DNA from: VRUE01 sp963703895
Lineage (GTDB): Bacteria; Actinomycetota; Thermoleophilia; Solirubrobacterales; 70-9
Direction of reading: 5' to 3'
NCBI GenBank assembly: GCA_963703895.1
Contig: CAVPFX010000002.1
Span: 124,001-188,000 of the forward strand
Length of the DNA: 64,000 nt
Part shown: positions 1 through 9,786 of the stretch, piece by piece
Layout: every line of letters begins with the position of its first letter
Numbering within the stretch: position 1 is the stretch's first letter
Made by a program: the position numbers and the translations under genes
Notes under the pieces: model-generated
What the model was told of the DNA's origin: nothing
Seen by the model: only the letters and a program-made list of their open reading frames with translations
The model's database searches: none

Positions 1-1908
1 GCGGTGGGCGAGCGTGACCAGCTCGTCGAGCATCGGCACGACCACGTCGAGCCCCTCGATCGTGAAGATCTTCTGGCCCAGGTAGGCCTTCTCGATGAAG
101 CGCTCGAACTGGAAGACGTCGATCAGCCGCATCAGCAGGCGCTGTTTCTCCTCGGTGGCGAGTGGCGCGCGGTGGGCGCCGGTCTCGACCATCTCGCGCA
201 GCCAGGTGCGCTGCTGGTGCGAGGAGAGGTGCTCGAACTGGTAGGCGATCGTGCCGCAGTAGGCCTCGCGCATGCGCGGCAGCGCCTCGAGCAGGGTCTC
301 GCCGGGGACGCCGATACGCAGGATCGAGGCCGGCACGCGCGACATCAGCTCCGGGGTCAGGTTGAGCGTCTCCGGCTGGATCGCCGGGTCGCCCTTGGGC
401 TCGCGGCCGAGCGGGTCGAGGCGGGCGGCGAGGTGGCCGTGGGTGCGATAGCCCTTGAGCAGCGAGGTCGCCGCCTGCACCGCCTGCAGCAGCTCCTCGT
501 CGGGCTGGGTGGCGGTGACGCCGGCCTCGGCGCTGCTGGCGGCGGGAGCGCCCAGCGGCGGGGCGGAAGCAGAGGCGGGGTGGGCCGAGGAGATCGGCGC
601 CGAGTCGATGCCGAGGTCGTTGGCGACGCCCTCGTAGAAGCCCTCCTCGCCCTGCAGCAACTGCTCGATGCTGCGCAGGAAGGCGCCGGACTCGGCCCCC
701 TGGATCACCCGGTGGTCGTAGGTCGAGGTCAGCGTCATCGTCTTCGAGACGCCGATCTGGCGCAGCCGCTCCGGGGTGGCGTGGGTCCACTCGGGCGGGT
801 AGGCGATCGCCCCGGTGGCGATGATCGCGCTCTGCCCGCTCATCAGCCGCGGCACCGAGGCGACGGTGCCGATCCCACCCGGGTTGGTCAGCGAGATGTT
901 GGTGCCCTGGAAGTCGTCGGCGGTGAGCTTGCTCTCCCGCGTCTTCGTGATCAGGTCCTCGTAGTAGCTGTGGAAGCCGGCGAAGTCGAGGTCCTGCGAC
1001 CCCTTGATCGCGGGGACCATCAGGCTGTGCGAGCCGTCCTTGCGCTCGACGTCAACCGCGATCCCAAGATTGACCGGCCCGTTCTCGATCGCAACCGGTT
1101 TCCCGTCCACGCGCGTGAAGACCCGAGTCATCACCGAATGCTCCTTGGCCGCCTGCACGATCGCCCAAGCGACCAGGTGAGTGAAAGAGACCTTCATCCC
1201 CCGCTCCTTCAGCAGCCCGTTGAGAGCCTTCCGCTTGGCGTCGAGCGTGTCCACGGCGATCGTCCTGAACGAGGTAGCCGTAGGAACTTCCCGACTCTCA
1301 TCCATCGCCTGCGCCAGCATCGCCGCGGGTCCCCGCAAAGCCTTCTCCTCGCCAGCCGCGACCGGCCCAGCACCGTTCCCAGCCGCCAGCACATCGTCCT
1401 TGGTCACCTTCGCCCCAGGCCCAGACCCAGCTACGGAGCCCAGGTCGACGCCATTAGCTTCGGCAACCCTGCGGGCAACCGGTGTCGCCCGAACTTCGCT
1501 GCCACCGTTGGCGCTGCCAGCTGTTCCATCGGCATCGCCCGCGGGTGGCGCTGTAGGGGGTACCGCCCCCGAGGACGCTTTAGCGACCGCAGGGGGTGGT
1601 GGGTCCCCTGCAGCGACAGGACCCGCGGATGATGCGGTTGGTCCCTCGCCAGTCCCCTCGCCAGGCTCCATCTCAACCAACGGCGCTCCAACCGGAACCT
1701 CATCGTCGACCGCAACGAGCAGCTTGGTAATGACGCCATCCGTAGGCGCCGGCACCTCGGCATCCACCTTGTCCGTAGACACCTCGACAACCGTGTCGCC
1801 CTCGTTGACGAAATCGCCCTCGGCGACGTGCCACTCGAGCACGATCCCCTCGGTGACCGACTCGCCCATTTCGGGCATTGCGATCTGCAAGGTCGCCGTC
1901 TCCGCCAT
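1..1908 (-). CDS. kgd: Fused 2-oxoglutarate dehydrogenase E2/E1 (Kgd-type) carrying an N-terminal lipoyl domain; 3' end beyond the window
   Basis: This is a TCA-cycle enzyme that joins oxoglutarate decarboxylase (E1) and succinyltransferase (E2) activities in one chain. The visible 636 residues begin with a lipoyl domain (about 1-80; lipoyl lysine in VVEVSTDKVDAEV, about K47). A Pro/Ala/Gly-rich linker (80-138) and an E3-binding motif (ATPVARRVAEANGVDL, about 141-156) follow. The E2 catalytic domain (about 200-430) carries the active-site histidine in TSTYDHRVIQGAESG. The start of E1 follows (KGYRTHGHLAARLDPLG and FIEKAYLGQKIFTIEG) and runs off the left edge. Mycobacterial Kgd lacks the lipoyl domain, so this version looks more self-contained. 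The linker at 1553-1636 holds a copy of the palindromic repeat family described elsewhere. The ATG at 1908 is chosen because the lipoyl domain starts there; the upstream ribosome site is weak. Confidence 0.93.
   Translation of the reverse strand, partial: MAETATLQIAMPEMGESVTEGIVLEWHVAEGDFVNEGDTVVEVSTDKVDAEVPAPTDGVITKLLVAVDDEVPVGAPLVEMEPGEGTGEGPTASSAGPVAAGDPPPPAVAKASSGAVPPTAPPAGDADGTAGSANGGSEVRATPVARRVAEANGVDLGSVAGSGPGAKVTKDDVLAAGNGAGPVAAGEEKALRGPAAMLAQAMDESREVPTATSFRTIAVDTLDAKRKALNGLLKERGMKVSFTHLVAWAIVQAAKEHSVMTRVFTRVDGKPVAIENGPVNLGIAVDVERKDGSHSLMVPAIKGSQDLDFAGFHSYYEDLITKTRESKLTADDFQGTNISLTNPGGIGTVASVPRLMSGQSAIIATGAIAYPPEWTHATPERLRQIGVSKTMTLTSTYDHRVIQGAESGAFLRSIEQLLQGEEGFYEGVANDLGIDSAPISSAHPASASAPPLGAPAASSAEAGVTATQPDEELLQAVQAATSLLKGYRTHGHLAARLDPLGREPKGDPAIQPETLNLTPELMSRVPASILRIGVPGETLLEALPRMREAYCGTIAYQFEHLSSHQQRTWLREMVETGAHRAPLATEEKQRLLMRLIDVFQFERFIEKAYLGQKIFTIEGLDVVVPMLDELVTLAHR
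1553..1636. repeat. Palindromic repeat copy inside the kgd linker
   Basis: The plus strand reads CGAGGACGC, then CCGCAG, then TCCCCTGC and GACAGGACCCGCGGATGA followed by GCGG. The same ordered blocks, including the long GACAGGACCC tail, occur in the nuoC repeat (minus strand there) and mostly in the nuoD-nuoE gap. The copy is in frame within kgd and encodes Pro/Ala/Gly-rich linker residues at about 93-120. Its arms are degenerate compared with the other copies. Confidence 0.6.
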
Positions 1909-2017
1909 TTCTCGACTCAGTCTATGAAACCCGGGCCGTTCGCCTCCCCCTCTTCCTTTGCACGAAATATGGGCGCCGTGGAACAGCGGAGCCAAAAAGG
2001 GGCGCTAGGCTGAGGCG

Positions 2018-4009
2018 ATGAATTACTTCGTCACCGGAGCCACCGGATTCATCGGCCGCAACCTGGTGCAGCGACTGCTGAAGCGCGAGGGCACCGTCTA
2101 CGCCCTGGTCCGGGCCGGCTCGCGCGGCCGCCTCGAGGAGCTGCGCACCTCCTTCGGGCCAAACGGGGCGCGGGTCGTGCCGATCGCCGGCGAGCTCGCG
2201 GCGCCCGGCCTCGGCGTCTCCGAGGAGGATCTGCTGACCCTGCGCGGCGACGTCGACCACTTCTTCCACCTGGCCGCGATCTACGACATGACCGCCGGTG
2301 CCGAGGCGCAGGAGATCGCCAACGTCGAGGGCACCCGCCACGCGGTCGAACTCGCCGGCGCGATCGAGGCGGGTTGCTTCCACCAGATCAGCTCGATCGC
2401 CGTCGCCGGTCTCTACAAAGGCGAGTGGCGCGAGGACATGTTCGAGCAGGCCGAACGGCTCGACACCCATCCCTACTTCCGCACCAAGCACGAGTCCGAG
2501 CGGGTCGTGCGCGAGGAGTGCTCGCGGCCCTGGCGCGTCTTCCGCCCCGGGATCGTCGTCGGCGACTCGCGCACGGGCGAGATCGACAAGGTCGACGGGC
2601 CCTATTACGCCTTCAAGCTGCTGCAGCAGGCGCGCCGGGTGCTGCCGACCTGGCTGCCGGCGGTCGGCGTCGAAGGCGGCGAGATCAACATCGTGCCGGT
2701 CGATTACGTCGCCGACGCGATCGACTACATCGCCCACAAGCCCGGGCTCGACGGGCAGGCATTCAGCCTCACCGATCCCAACCCGAAGACGGCCGGCGAG
2801 ATGCTCAACCTCTTCGCCCGCGCCGCCGACGCGCCGCAGGCGGCGCTGCGGCTCGACTCCAACGTCACCGACCCGGCGACCTCGCTGGTCCGCACCGGCC
2901 TGCGCTTCTTCCCGCCGGCAAAGCGGGTGGCGAAGACGGGGCTGGCCCAGCTCGGGATCCCGGCCGGGGTGCTCAGCTACTTCAGCTACCCGACCCACTT
3001 CGACTCGAGCAACGCCGAGGCGGCGCTGGCGGGCTCGGGGATCTCGGTGCCGCCGCTGGAGTCTTACGCCGACCGCGTCTGGGACTACTGGGAGCGCACG
3101 CTCGACCCCGACCTCTTCAAGGACCGTACCCTGAGCGCCGCGGTGCGGGGCAAGGTGGTGCTGATCACCGGTGCCTCCTCCGGAATCGGCAAGGCGACAG
3201 CGGTCAAGGCCGCCGACGCCGGCGCGACCGTGCTCCTGGTGGCGCGCTCGGTCGAGAAGCTGGAGGAGACCAAACGGGAGATCGAGGCCGGCGGTGGCGT
3301 CGCTCACATCCACCGCTGCGATCTCGCCGACATCGAGGACGTCGAGCGGATGGCCGAGGAGGTGCTCACCTACCACGGCCGGGTCGACATCTTGGTCAAC
3401 AACGCCGGCCGCTCGATCCGCCGCTCGGTCGGGCTCTCCTACGACCGCTTCCACGACTACGAGCGCACGATCCAGCTCAACTACCTCGGCGCGGTGCGGC
3501 TGATCCTCGCCCTGCTGCCCTCGATGCGGGCACACAAGTCAGGGCACATCGTCAACGTCAGCTCGATCGGCACGCAGACCAACCCGCCGCGCTTCTCGGC
3601 CTACGTCGCCTCGAAGGCGGCGCTCGACGCGTTCAGCCGCGTGATCGCCTCCGAGGTGATCGACGACGGCGTCCACCTGACCACGATCCACATGCCGCTC
3701 GTGCGCACGCCGATGATCGCGCCGACGCGGATGTACGACATGTTCCCGGCGATCTCGCCGGAGGAGGCTGCGGAGATGATCGCCAAGGCGATGGTGGGGC
3801 AGCCGAAGAAGGTTGCTACGCGGCTCGGGACGTTCGGGGAGTTGCTCTACGCCGTTGCCCCGTCGGTTAGTGACCGGATTCTCAACCAGGCTTACAAACT
3901 GTTTCCGGAGTCGCAGGCGGCCAAGGGTAAGTCGGAGGAGGCTCCTGACAAGGCGCCTTCCACTGAGGCTGTGGCTTTCGCCCATCTGATGAAAGGCGTG
4001 CACTGGTAG
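2018..4009 (+). CDS. Two-domain SDR protein, probable alcohol-forming fatty acyl-CoA reductase
   Basis: The 663-residue protein fuses two short-chain dehydrogenase domains. The N-terminal half is an extended SDR with VTGATGFIGR (about 5-14) and a Y-x3-K site in YFRTKHESE. The C-terminal half is a classical SDR with LITGASSGIGKAT and YVASK. This order and length match bacterial fatty acyl-CoA reductases of the Marinobacter type, which reduce acyl-CoA through the aldehyde to the fatty alcohol. The specific substrate is inferred. The next gene downstream is an alkylglycerone-phosphate-synthase-like enzyme that would consume fatty alcohol. The ATG at 2018 begins right at the Rossmann fold. The TAG stop lies inside the left arm of a long inverted repeat. 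Confidence 0.8.
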   Translation: MNYFVTGATGFIGRNLVQRLLKREGTVYALVRAGSRGRLEELRTSFGPNGARVVPIAGELAAPGLGVSEEDLLTLRGDVDHFFHLAAIYDMTAGAEAQEIANVEGTRHAVELAGAIEAGCFHQISSIAVAGLYKGEWREDMFEQAERLDTHPYFRTKHESERVVREECSRPWRVFRPGIVVGDSRTGEIDKVDGPYYAFKLLQQARRVLPTWLPAVGVEGGEINIVPVDYVADAIDYIAHKPGLDGQAFSLTDPNPKTAGEMLNLFARAADAPQAALRLDSNVTDPATSLVRTGLRFFPPAKRVAKTGLAQLGIPAGVLSYFSYPTHFDSSNAEAALAGSGISVPPLESYADRVWDYWERTLDPDLFKDRTLSAAVRGKVVLITGASSGIGKATAVKAADAGATVLLVARSVEKLEETKREIEAGGGVAHIHRCDLADIEDVERMAEEVLTYHGRVDILVNNAGRSIRRSVGLSYDRFHDYERTIQLNYLGAVRLILALLPSMRAHKSGHIVNVSSIGTQTNPPRFSAYVASKAALDAFSRVIASEVIDDGVHLTTIHMPLVRTPMIAPTRMYDMFPAISPEEAAEMIAKAMVGQPKKVATRLGTFGELLYAVAPSVSDRILNQAYKLFPESQAAKGKSEEAPDKAPSTEAVAFAHLMKGVHW

Positions 4010-4113
4010 GGGTCGGATGCCCCTCCCCGGAAAGCCGTCGCGCAGCTGCGGCGCTGGCGGCGCTTCGAGGCGCGGTTGCATGAGCTTTCCGGGGAGGGGC
4101 ATCCGACCCCTAC
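4006..4113. repeat. Long inverted repeat, 29-bp perfect arms, 50-nt loop
   Basis: Arms are 4006-4034 and 4085-4113 and are perfectly complementary (GTAGGGGTCGG at the outer end, CCGGAAAG at the inner end). The upstream gene's TAG stop is in the left arm. The loop carries CGTCGCGCAGCTGCGG, whose complement resembles the loop end of the copy at 8187-8295. It may act as a terminator between the two genes. Confidence 0.85.
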
Positions 4114-4128
4114 GAGCGGAGCGGGTTC

Positions 4129-5795
4129 ATGAGTGAGCGGAGGCTCAAGCATTGGGGGTGGGGGTTCGAGGATCAGGTGCCTTCTCGGAAGGAGCTGGGG
4201 GAGGCTGCGAGCGCTATTAGGGAGAGGTTCGGGTTCGGGGGGAGGTCGAGGAGCCGGTTCCTCTCGATGAGGTGAAGCTGCGGGCGCCGCGGTTGAAGGT
4301 GCCGGGGGCGTTTGGGGATCTGTTTACGGACGACCACTATGAGCGGGTAGCTCATGCTCTTGGGAAGGCTTATCGGGATGTGGTGCGGGGGTTTCGGGGG
4401 GAATTCGAGAACCCGCCGGATCTTGTGGCGTTTCCGAGGGATGAGTCAGAGATTGAGGTGGTGCTTTCTTGGGCTGAGGCCGAGGGGGCGGCGGTTATTC
4501 CGTTTGGTGGGGGGACGAGTGTGGTGGGTGGGGTGGAGGCGCGGACTGGCGATCGGCCCGTGGTCTGCCTTGACCTGAGGCGGTTGGATCGGGTGTTGGA
4601 AGTCGATGCGGAGTCCTTGGCGGCGCGGATTCAGGCGGGGGCCACGGGGCCTGGGTTGGAGGATCAGCTGCGCGAGCACGGGCTGACGCTGCGGCACTTC
4701 CCGCAGTCGTTCGAGTACTCGACCCTGGGGGGCTGGATCGCGACCCGGGCCGGGGGGCACTTCGCCACGCTCTACACGCACATCGACGACCTGGTCGAGT
4801 CGGTGCGGGCGATCACGCCGCGGGGGACCTGGGAGAGCCGGCGACTGCCGGGATCCGGGGCGGGGCCCTCGCCGGACCGGGCGCTGATCGGCTCCGAGGG
4901 CATCCTCGGGGTGATCGCCGAGTCCTGGGTGCGGGTGCGGCCGCGGCCGCGGTTCAAGAGCTCCTGCGGGGTCGAGTTCGACGATTTCTACGCCGCGGCG
5001 CGGGCCATGCGCGAGATCTCCCAGTCCGGTCTCTATCCCTCGAACTGCCGCCTGCTCGACGCGCTCGAGGCGGGCACGACCGGCGCCGGCTCGGGCGAGA
5101 AGAACCTGATGGTGCTCGGCTTCGAGTCCGCGAATCTCCCCGTCGACGAGCCGATGCGGCTGGCGCTCGACATCGCCCAGTCCCACGGTGGAGTACCCAA
5201 CTCGCCGCCGCCGGGACGGGCTGCGCAGCAGGGCTCGGGCCAACAATCGCGGACCAGCGCGGCGTCCGGGGAGGGCGCAGACGGGGGCCAGGAGTCGGCC
5301 GTCGCGACTTGGCGCGGCGCCTTCCTGCTCGCTCCCTACCTGCGCGACACCTTCGTCGCCTGCGGGGTGCTCAGCGAGACCTTTGAGACGGCGATCACGT
5401 GGGATCGCTTCGAGCAGTTCCACGCCGAGACGATGGCGGCGGTGCGATCGAAGGTGGCGGAGGTCTGCGACGCGCCGGCGGAGGGGCCGGGCGCCCCCCG
5501 GGTCAGCTGCCGCATCACTCACGTCTACTCCGACGGCCCGGCGCCCTACTTCACCGTGATCGCGCCCGCCGTTCGCGGCGGCGAGGTCGAGCAGTGGGAC
5601 GAGATCAAGGCGGCCGCCGGCGAGGCGCTGAGCGAGGGCGGCGCCACGATCACCCACCACCACGCGGTCGGCCGCGATCACCGCCCCTGGTACGACCGCC
5701 AGCGCCCCGCCCCCTTCGCTGCTGCGCTGCGCGCCGCCAAGGCGGAGCTCGACCCCGCCGGCATGCTCAATCCCGGCGTGCTCATAGACCCTTAG
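4129..5795 (+). CDS. FAD-binding oxidase of the alkylglycerone-phosphate synthase (AGPS) type; frameshifted in this sequence
   Basis: The family replaces the acyl group of acyl-DHAP with a fatty alcohol to form an ether bond. From the ATG at 4129 the first 37 residues (MSERRLKHWGWGFEDQ at the start) match AGPS N-termini. The frame breaks in a run of six G at 4237-4242; seven would restore EVEEPVPLDEVKLRAPRLK and the rest. The FAD-binding loop is VIPFGGGTSVVGGVE, and the C-terminal ATITHHHAVGRDH supplies the histidine cluster typical of AGPS. A 33-residue Gly/Ser/Gln-rich insertion (about 5205-5310) interrupts the cap region. The product could instead be a related D-lactate-type oxidase, but the HHH motif and the neighbouring acyl-CoA reductase favour an ether-lipid role. 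Confidence 0.8.
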
Positions 5796-5802
5796 GCCAA
5801 AT

Positions 5803-5840
5803 GCAACGCGCCGTTCCCCAGCAGGTGGACAGCGCGTTGC
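5803..5840 (+). terminator. Possible hairpin terminator after the AGPS-like gene
   Basis: GCAACGCGC (5803-5811) pairs with GCGCGTTGC (5832-5840) eight bases after the stop codon. There is no U-tract. The rest of the 133-nt gap before the next gene shows no recognisable element. Confidence 0.35.
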
Positions 5841-5928
5841 GGTCGAAGAATGGCGGGCGCTAGCGCTACCCTTTCGCGACCGATTCGCCCTGGCCGGGTA
5901 GCTCCCGCCTTCTCCCGGCACCACCAGG

Positions 5929-6888
5929 ATGGAAACCATCACTTCTGAACAGCCGACGATCCCGGCTCCTGCCGGTGACGCCAGTCCGTCCATGGACGAC
6001 CCGGTCGTGCCGCGGCGATCGCCGCTGCGGGCGGCGATCAAGACCGGCCGGCCGCAGGAGTGGATCAAGAACGTCTTCGTCTTTGCCGGCCTGCTCTTCT
6101 CCGGCAAGTTCAACCAGTCGCACGAGGTCGTCCAGGCGTTCCTCACCTTCATCGCCTTCTGCTTCATCTCCAGCGCCGGCTACTACGTCAACGACCTGAT
6201 CGACGTCGAGCTCGACCGCAAGCACCCGAAGAAGCGCTTCCGGCCGCTGGCGGCGCGCGAGCTCTCCGAGGCCACCGCGAAGCTGATCGCGCCGGGCCTG
6301 GCGATCGTCGCGATCGCGATCGCCTTTACCGCGGTCAACTGGGAAGTCGGCCTGATGGTGGTCGGCTACGGCATCGCCCAGATGGCCTACAGCCTCGGCC
6401 TCAAGCAGATCGTGATCGTCGACGTGATGACCCTGGCCGGGCTCTTCATCCTCCGCGTCGCCGCCGGCGCCACCGCGGTCGATGCCCACGCCTCGGAATG
6501 GCTGCTGCTCTGCACCGGCATGTTCGCCCTCTTCCTCGGCGTCACCAAGCGCCGCCAGGAGGCGGTCTCGGAGCTGCACGAGGGGACCAGCAGCCGCCCC
6601 GTGCTCGAGCACTACTCGCTGCCGTTCCTCGACCAGATGGTCGCCATGGTCACCACCGGCACCGTGATCAGCTACTCGATCTACGCCGTCAACTCGCCGA
6701 TCATCGGCAACGAGATGATGTGGACGATCCCCTCCGTCCTCTACTGCGTCTTCCGCTACCTCTACCTGATCTACGACCGCGCCGACGACCGTTCCACCGC
6801 CGCGATCGTCGTCGACGACAAGCCCCTGATCGCCGGTGCCGCCAGCTTCGCCGTCGTCGCCTTCCTGCTGCTCTACGTCTTCAACTAG
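5929..6888 (+). CDS. UbiA-family prenyltransferase, decaprenyl-phosphate phosphoribosyltransferase-like
   Basis: This integral membrane protein of 319 residues has about eight or nine hydrophobic segments. The first aspartate motif is in YYVNDLIDVELDRKHPKKR, where N-D-x-x-D-x-x-x-D-R is the UbiA polyprenyl/acceptor site. The N-terminal KTGRPQEWIKNVFVFAGLLF and the KKRFRPLA segment are typical of the branch containing mycobacterial Rv3806c, which adds phosphoribose from PRPP to decaprenyl phosphate. Whether this organism makes an arabinose-type lipid donor is not known, so the substrate is inferred. The start at 5929 gives a 35-residue polar N-terminus before the conserved region. The gene follows the possible ether-lipid pair on the same strand. 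Confidence 0.8.
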   Translation: METITSEQPTIPAPAGDASPSMDDPVVPRRSPLRAAIKTGRPQEWIKNVFVFAGLLFSGKFNQSHEVVQAFLTFIAFCFISSAGYYVNDLIDVELDRKHPKKRFRPLAARELSEATAKLIAPGLAIVAIAIAFTAVNWEVGLMVVGYGIAQMAYSLGLKQIVIVDVMTLAGLFILRVAAGATAVDAHASEWLLLCTGMFALFLGVTKRRQEAVSELHEGTSSRPVLEHYSLPFLDQMVAMVTTGTVISYSIYAVNSPIIGNEMMWTIPSVLYCVFRYLYLIYDRADDRSTAAIVVDDKPLIAGAASFAVVAFLLLYVFN

Positions 6889-6896
6889 CGCGGGCG

Positions 6897-7319
6897 CTAC
6901 ATGCTGACCGGCGGCTCCGCTCCGGCCTCGGTCAGGTAGAAGCGGGCGCGGCCGATCTCCTCGCCGTTGACCTGGACCACGGCGGCGTGGGGGCCGGGGG
7001 TGGAGAAGGTGGCGGTGGTGCCGATCGACATCACCAGGCGCTGGTCTTGGCCGGCGGGCATGCCGGGCGGCCGGCCGGTCTCGAAGTCGGCCTGCAGGCC
7101 CTCGCTGAGCTCGGCTCCGTCGGGGTCGTGAATGTCGACCTGGAGGTTGTGCGGCTGGTTGGTCTCGCTCCAGGCGACGTCGAGGCCGAGGGCGATGTGG
7201 AAGCCCCATTCGTGCGGCAGCTCGGGCAGGCGCAGCACGTTCCAGCCGCCACCGACCATGTAGAGCTTGCCGTTCACCGACTCGGCGTGGTCGGCGAGCA
7301 TTAGGAAACCGATCTCCAT
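6897..7319 (-). CDS. Conserved hypothetical protein, DUF6941-like
   Basis: The 140-residue soluble protein begins MEIGFLMLADHAESVNGKLY and continues as a predicted all-beta protein (VGGGWNVLRLPELPHEWGFH, then LQVDIHDPDGAEL). The pattern resembles the small actinobacterial DUF6941 family of unknown function; the match is from memory and tentative. It converges with the UbiA-like gene, leaving eight bases between the stops. It lies downstream of two other small hypothetical genes on the same strand. Confidence 0.6.
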   Translation of the reverse strand: MEIGFLMLADHAESVNGKLYMVGGGWNVLRLPELPHEWGFHIALGLDVAWSETNQPHNLQVDIHDPDGAELSEGLQADFETGRPPGMPAGQDQRLVMSIGTTATFSTPGPHAAVVQVNGEEIGRARFYLTEAGAEPPVSM

Positions 7320-7337
7320 CGCGTCAGGATACGGAGG

Positions 7338-7655
7338 TCAGTCGGGCTCGACCGCGAGGTCGGAGATCAGCTCGGTTTTGCCGCTGCGCTGGAACTGCAG
7401 GTCGATCGTCTCGTCCTTGCGGTAGGTGCCGAAGAGCCCCAGGTACATCGCCAGCCAGCGCCCGGTGCCGACTTTCTCCTTGACGATCTGCCGGGTGAAG
7501 ACGATCTCACCCGCCGCCACCGTGTAGTCGGCCCCCGCGCTCTGCTCGACCCCGTTGATGTAGACGACGTAAGGCGCCTCGGCGCCGGCCGGTAGCTTCA
7601 CCCGCCGCCCAGCGGCGTAGCTGCCCTTGGGGATCTCGGTTTCGGCTTGGCTCAT
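7338..7655 (-). CDS. Hypothetical small protein (105 aa)
   Basis: No family is recognised. The sequence (KLPAGAEAPYVVYINGVEQS, then AAGEIVFTRQIVKEKVGTG) is consistent with a small beta-rich domain and has no signal peptide or membrane span. It lies 18 nt upstream of the DUF6941-like gene on the same strand, so the two may be co-transcribed. A hairpin of the stop-codon family separates it from the gene before it. Confidence 0.6.
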   Translation of the reverse strand: MSQAETEIPKGSYAAGRRVKLPAGAEAPYVVYINGVEQSAGADYTVAAGEIVFTRQIVKEKVGTGRWLAMYLGLFGTYRKDETIDLQFQRSGKTELISDLAVEPD

Positions 7656-7664
7656 CTAGGGGGT

Positions 7665-7703
7665 CTGGCGACTTATGCGTCTATATGGCGGATAAGTCGC
7701 CAG
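7665..7703 (-). terminator. Short hairpin of the stop-codon family (copy A)
   Basis: CTGGCGACTTA (7665-7675) pairs perfectly with TAAGTCGCCAG (7693-7703) around a loop holding TGCGTCTATATGGCGGA. It follows the stop codon of the minus-strand gene at 7705-8058 directly. The loop TATGCGYCTATATGG is shared with the copy at 44413-44455. Confidence 0.6.
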
Positions 7704-7704
7704 G

Positions 7705-8058
7705 CTAGGTCGATTCCAGAGTCTCGCGCACCAGCTCGAACGGCGTCTCGTGGTTTGTCGGGTCGAGCTCTTCACGCCGCACGCCGCCGCGATACGGCAT
7801 GAACGTTCCGTCCCCCCGCACGTCGATCCCGGCGACCCGCTTGCGCAGCCAGCCACCGCTGCTCAGCTGCAACCGCGCATGAACCTGATCCCCGGGCCCA
7901 AAGTCCCGCAGCGCCGAGACAGCCTTGACCGGCCCCTCAGCCCGAATCCCCAAAGCCCGCTCCCGCATCGCCGCCACAGCTTCATCCAGCCCTTCGAAGC
8001 TCGCGTGATCCACGTCAGAGCCGTGACGCACGGTCAACTTCCACCTCGGACGAGCCAC
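7705..8058 (-). CDS. Hypothetical protein (117 aa)
   Basis: No known domain is recognised. The 117 residues are soluble and mixed alpha/beta (SFEGLDEAVAAMRERALGIR is a likely helix; QLSSGGWLRKRVAGIDVRGD a likely hairpin). The last part, TNHETPFELVRETLEST, is acidic. The ATG at 8058 follows a long intergenic region containing an inverted repeat. It could be in one unit with the two small genes downstream, but a hairpin at its stop argues for separate ends. Confidence 0.6.
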   Translation of the reverse strand: MARPRWKLTVRHGSDVDHASFEGLDEAVAAMRERALGIRAEGPVKAVSALRDFGPGDQVHARLQLSSGGWLRKRVAGIDVRGDGTFMPYRGGVRREELDPTNHETPFELVRETLEST

Positions 8059-8186
8059 AAACTCAGCCTAAGCGATGCGGGGCGAGGGCTCCTACCACTG
8101 CGCTCTGGGGACCGGGCAGGCCGCTGGAGGGCTCGATCAGCTGGTGTCGAGGTCGAGGGCCTCGCGTCCGCTGGGAAGCGACGTCG

Positions 8187-8295
8187 CCTGAGGTCCGGGT
8201 ACCCCTCCCCCGGAGGCTTCCGGTAATTCAACCCAAATCGAGACAAGCGAGCTGCTGCGCGACGGTCTCCGGGGGAGGGGTACCCGGACCTCAGG
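8187..8295. repeat. Long inverted repeat, 29-bp perfect arms, 51-nt loop
   Basis: Arms 8187-8215 and 8267-8295 are perfectly complementary (CCTGAGGTCCGGGTACCCCT at the outer end). The loop is AT-richer than its surroundings (GTAATTCAACCCAAATCGAG) and ends GCTGCTGCGCGACGG, like the copy at 4006-4113. The element lies downstream of the minus-strand citrate synthase gene. Confidence 0.85.
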
Positions 8296-8321
8296 CCTCA
8301 CCCTCCCCTTGGCTGCGGTCG

Positions 8322-9722
<1,401 letters not shown>

Positions 9723-9786
9723 GCCCACCTCCTCACGACTCGCTTGCTGGGATTTCGATTCTCGCAGTTTGGAGCGGGCGCCCGTG

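Noticed and set aside
4..1632. Long plus-strand open frame (542 codons) over the kgd gene
   Set aside because: It is antisense to a well-conserved E2/E1 protein; its product is Arg/Gly/Leu-rich with no domain, as expected of a shadow frame in high-GC DNA.
1922..3535. 537-codon minus-strand frame antisense to the two-domain reductase
   Set aside because: The plus strand carries clear SDR motifs; the minus frame has none.
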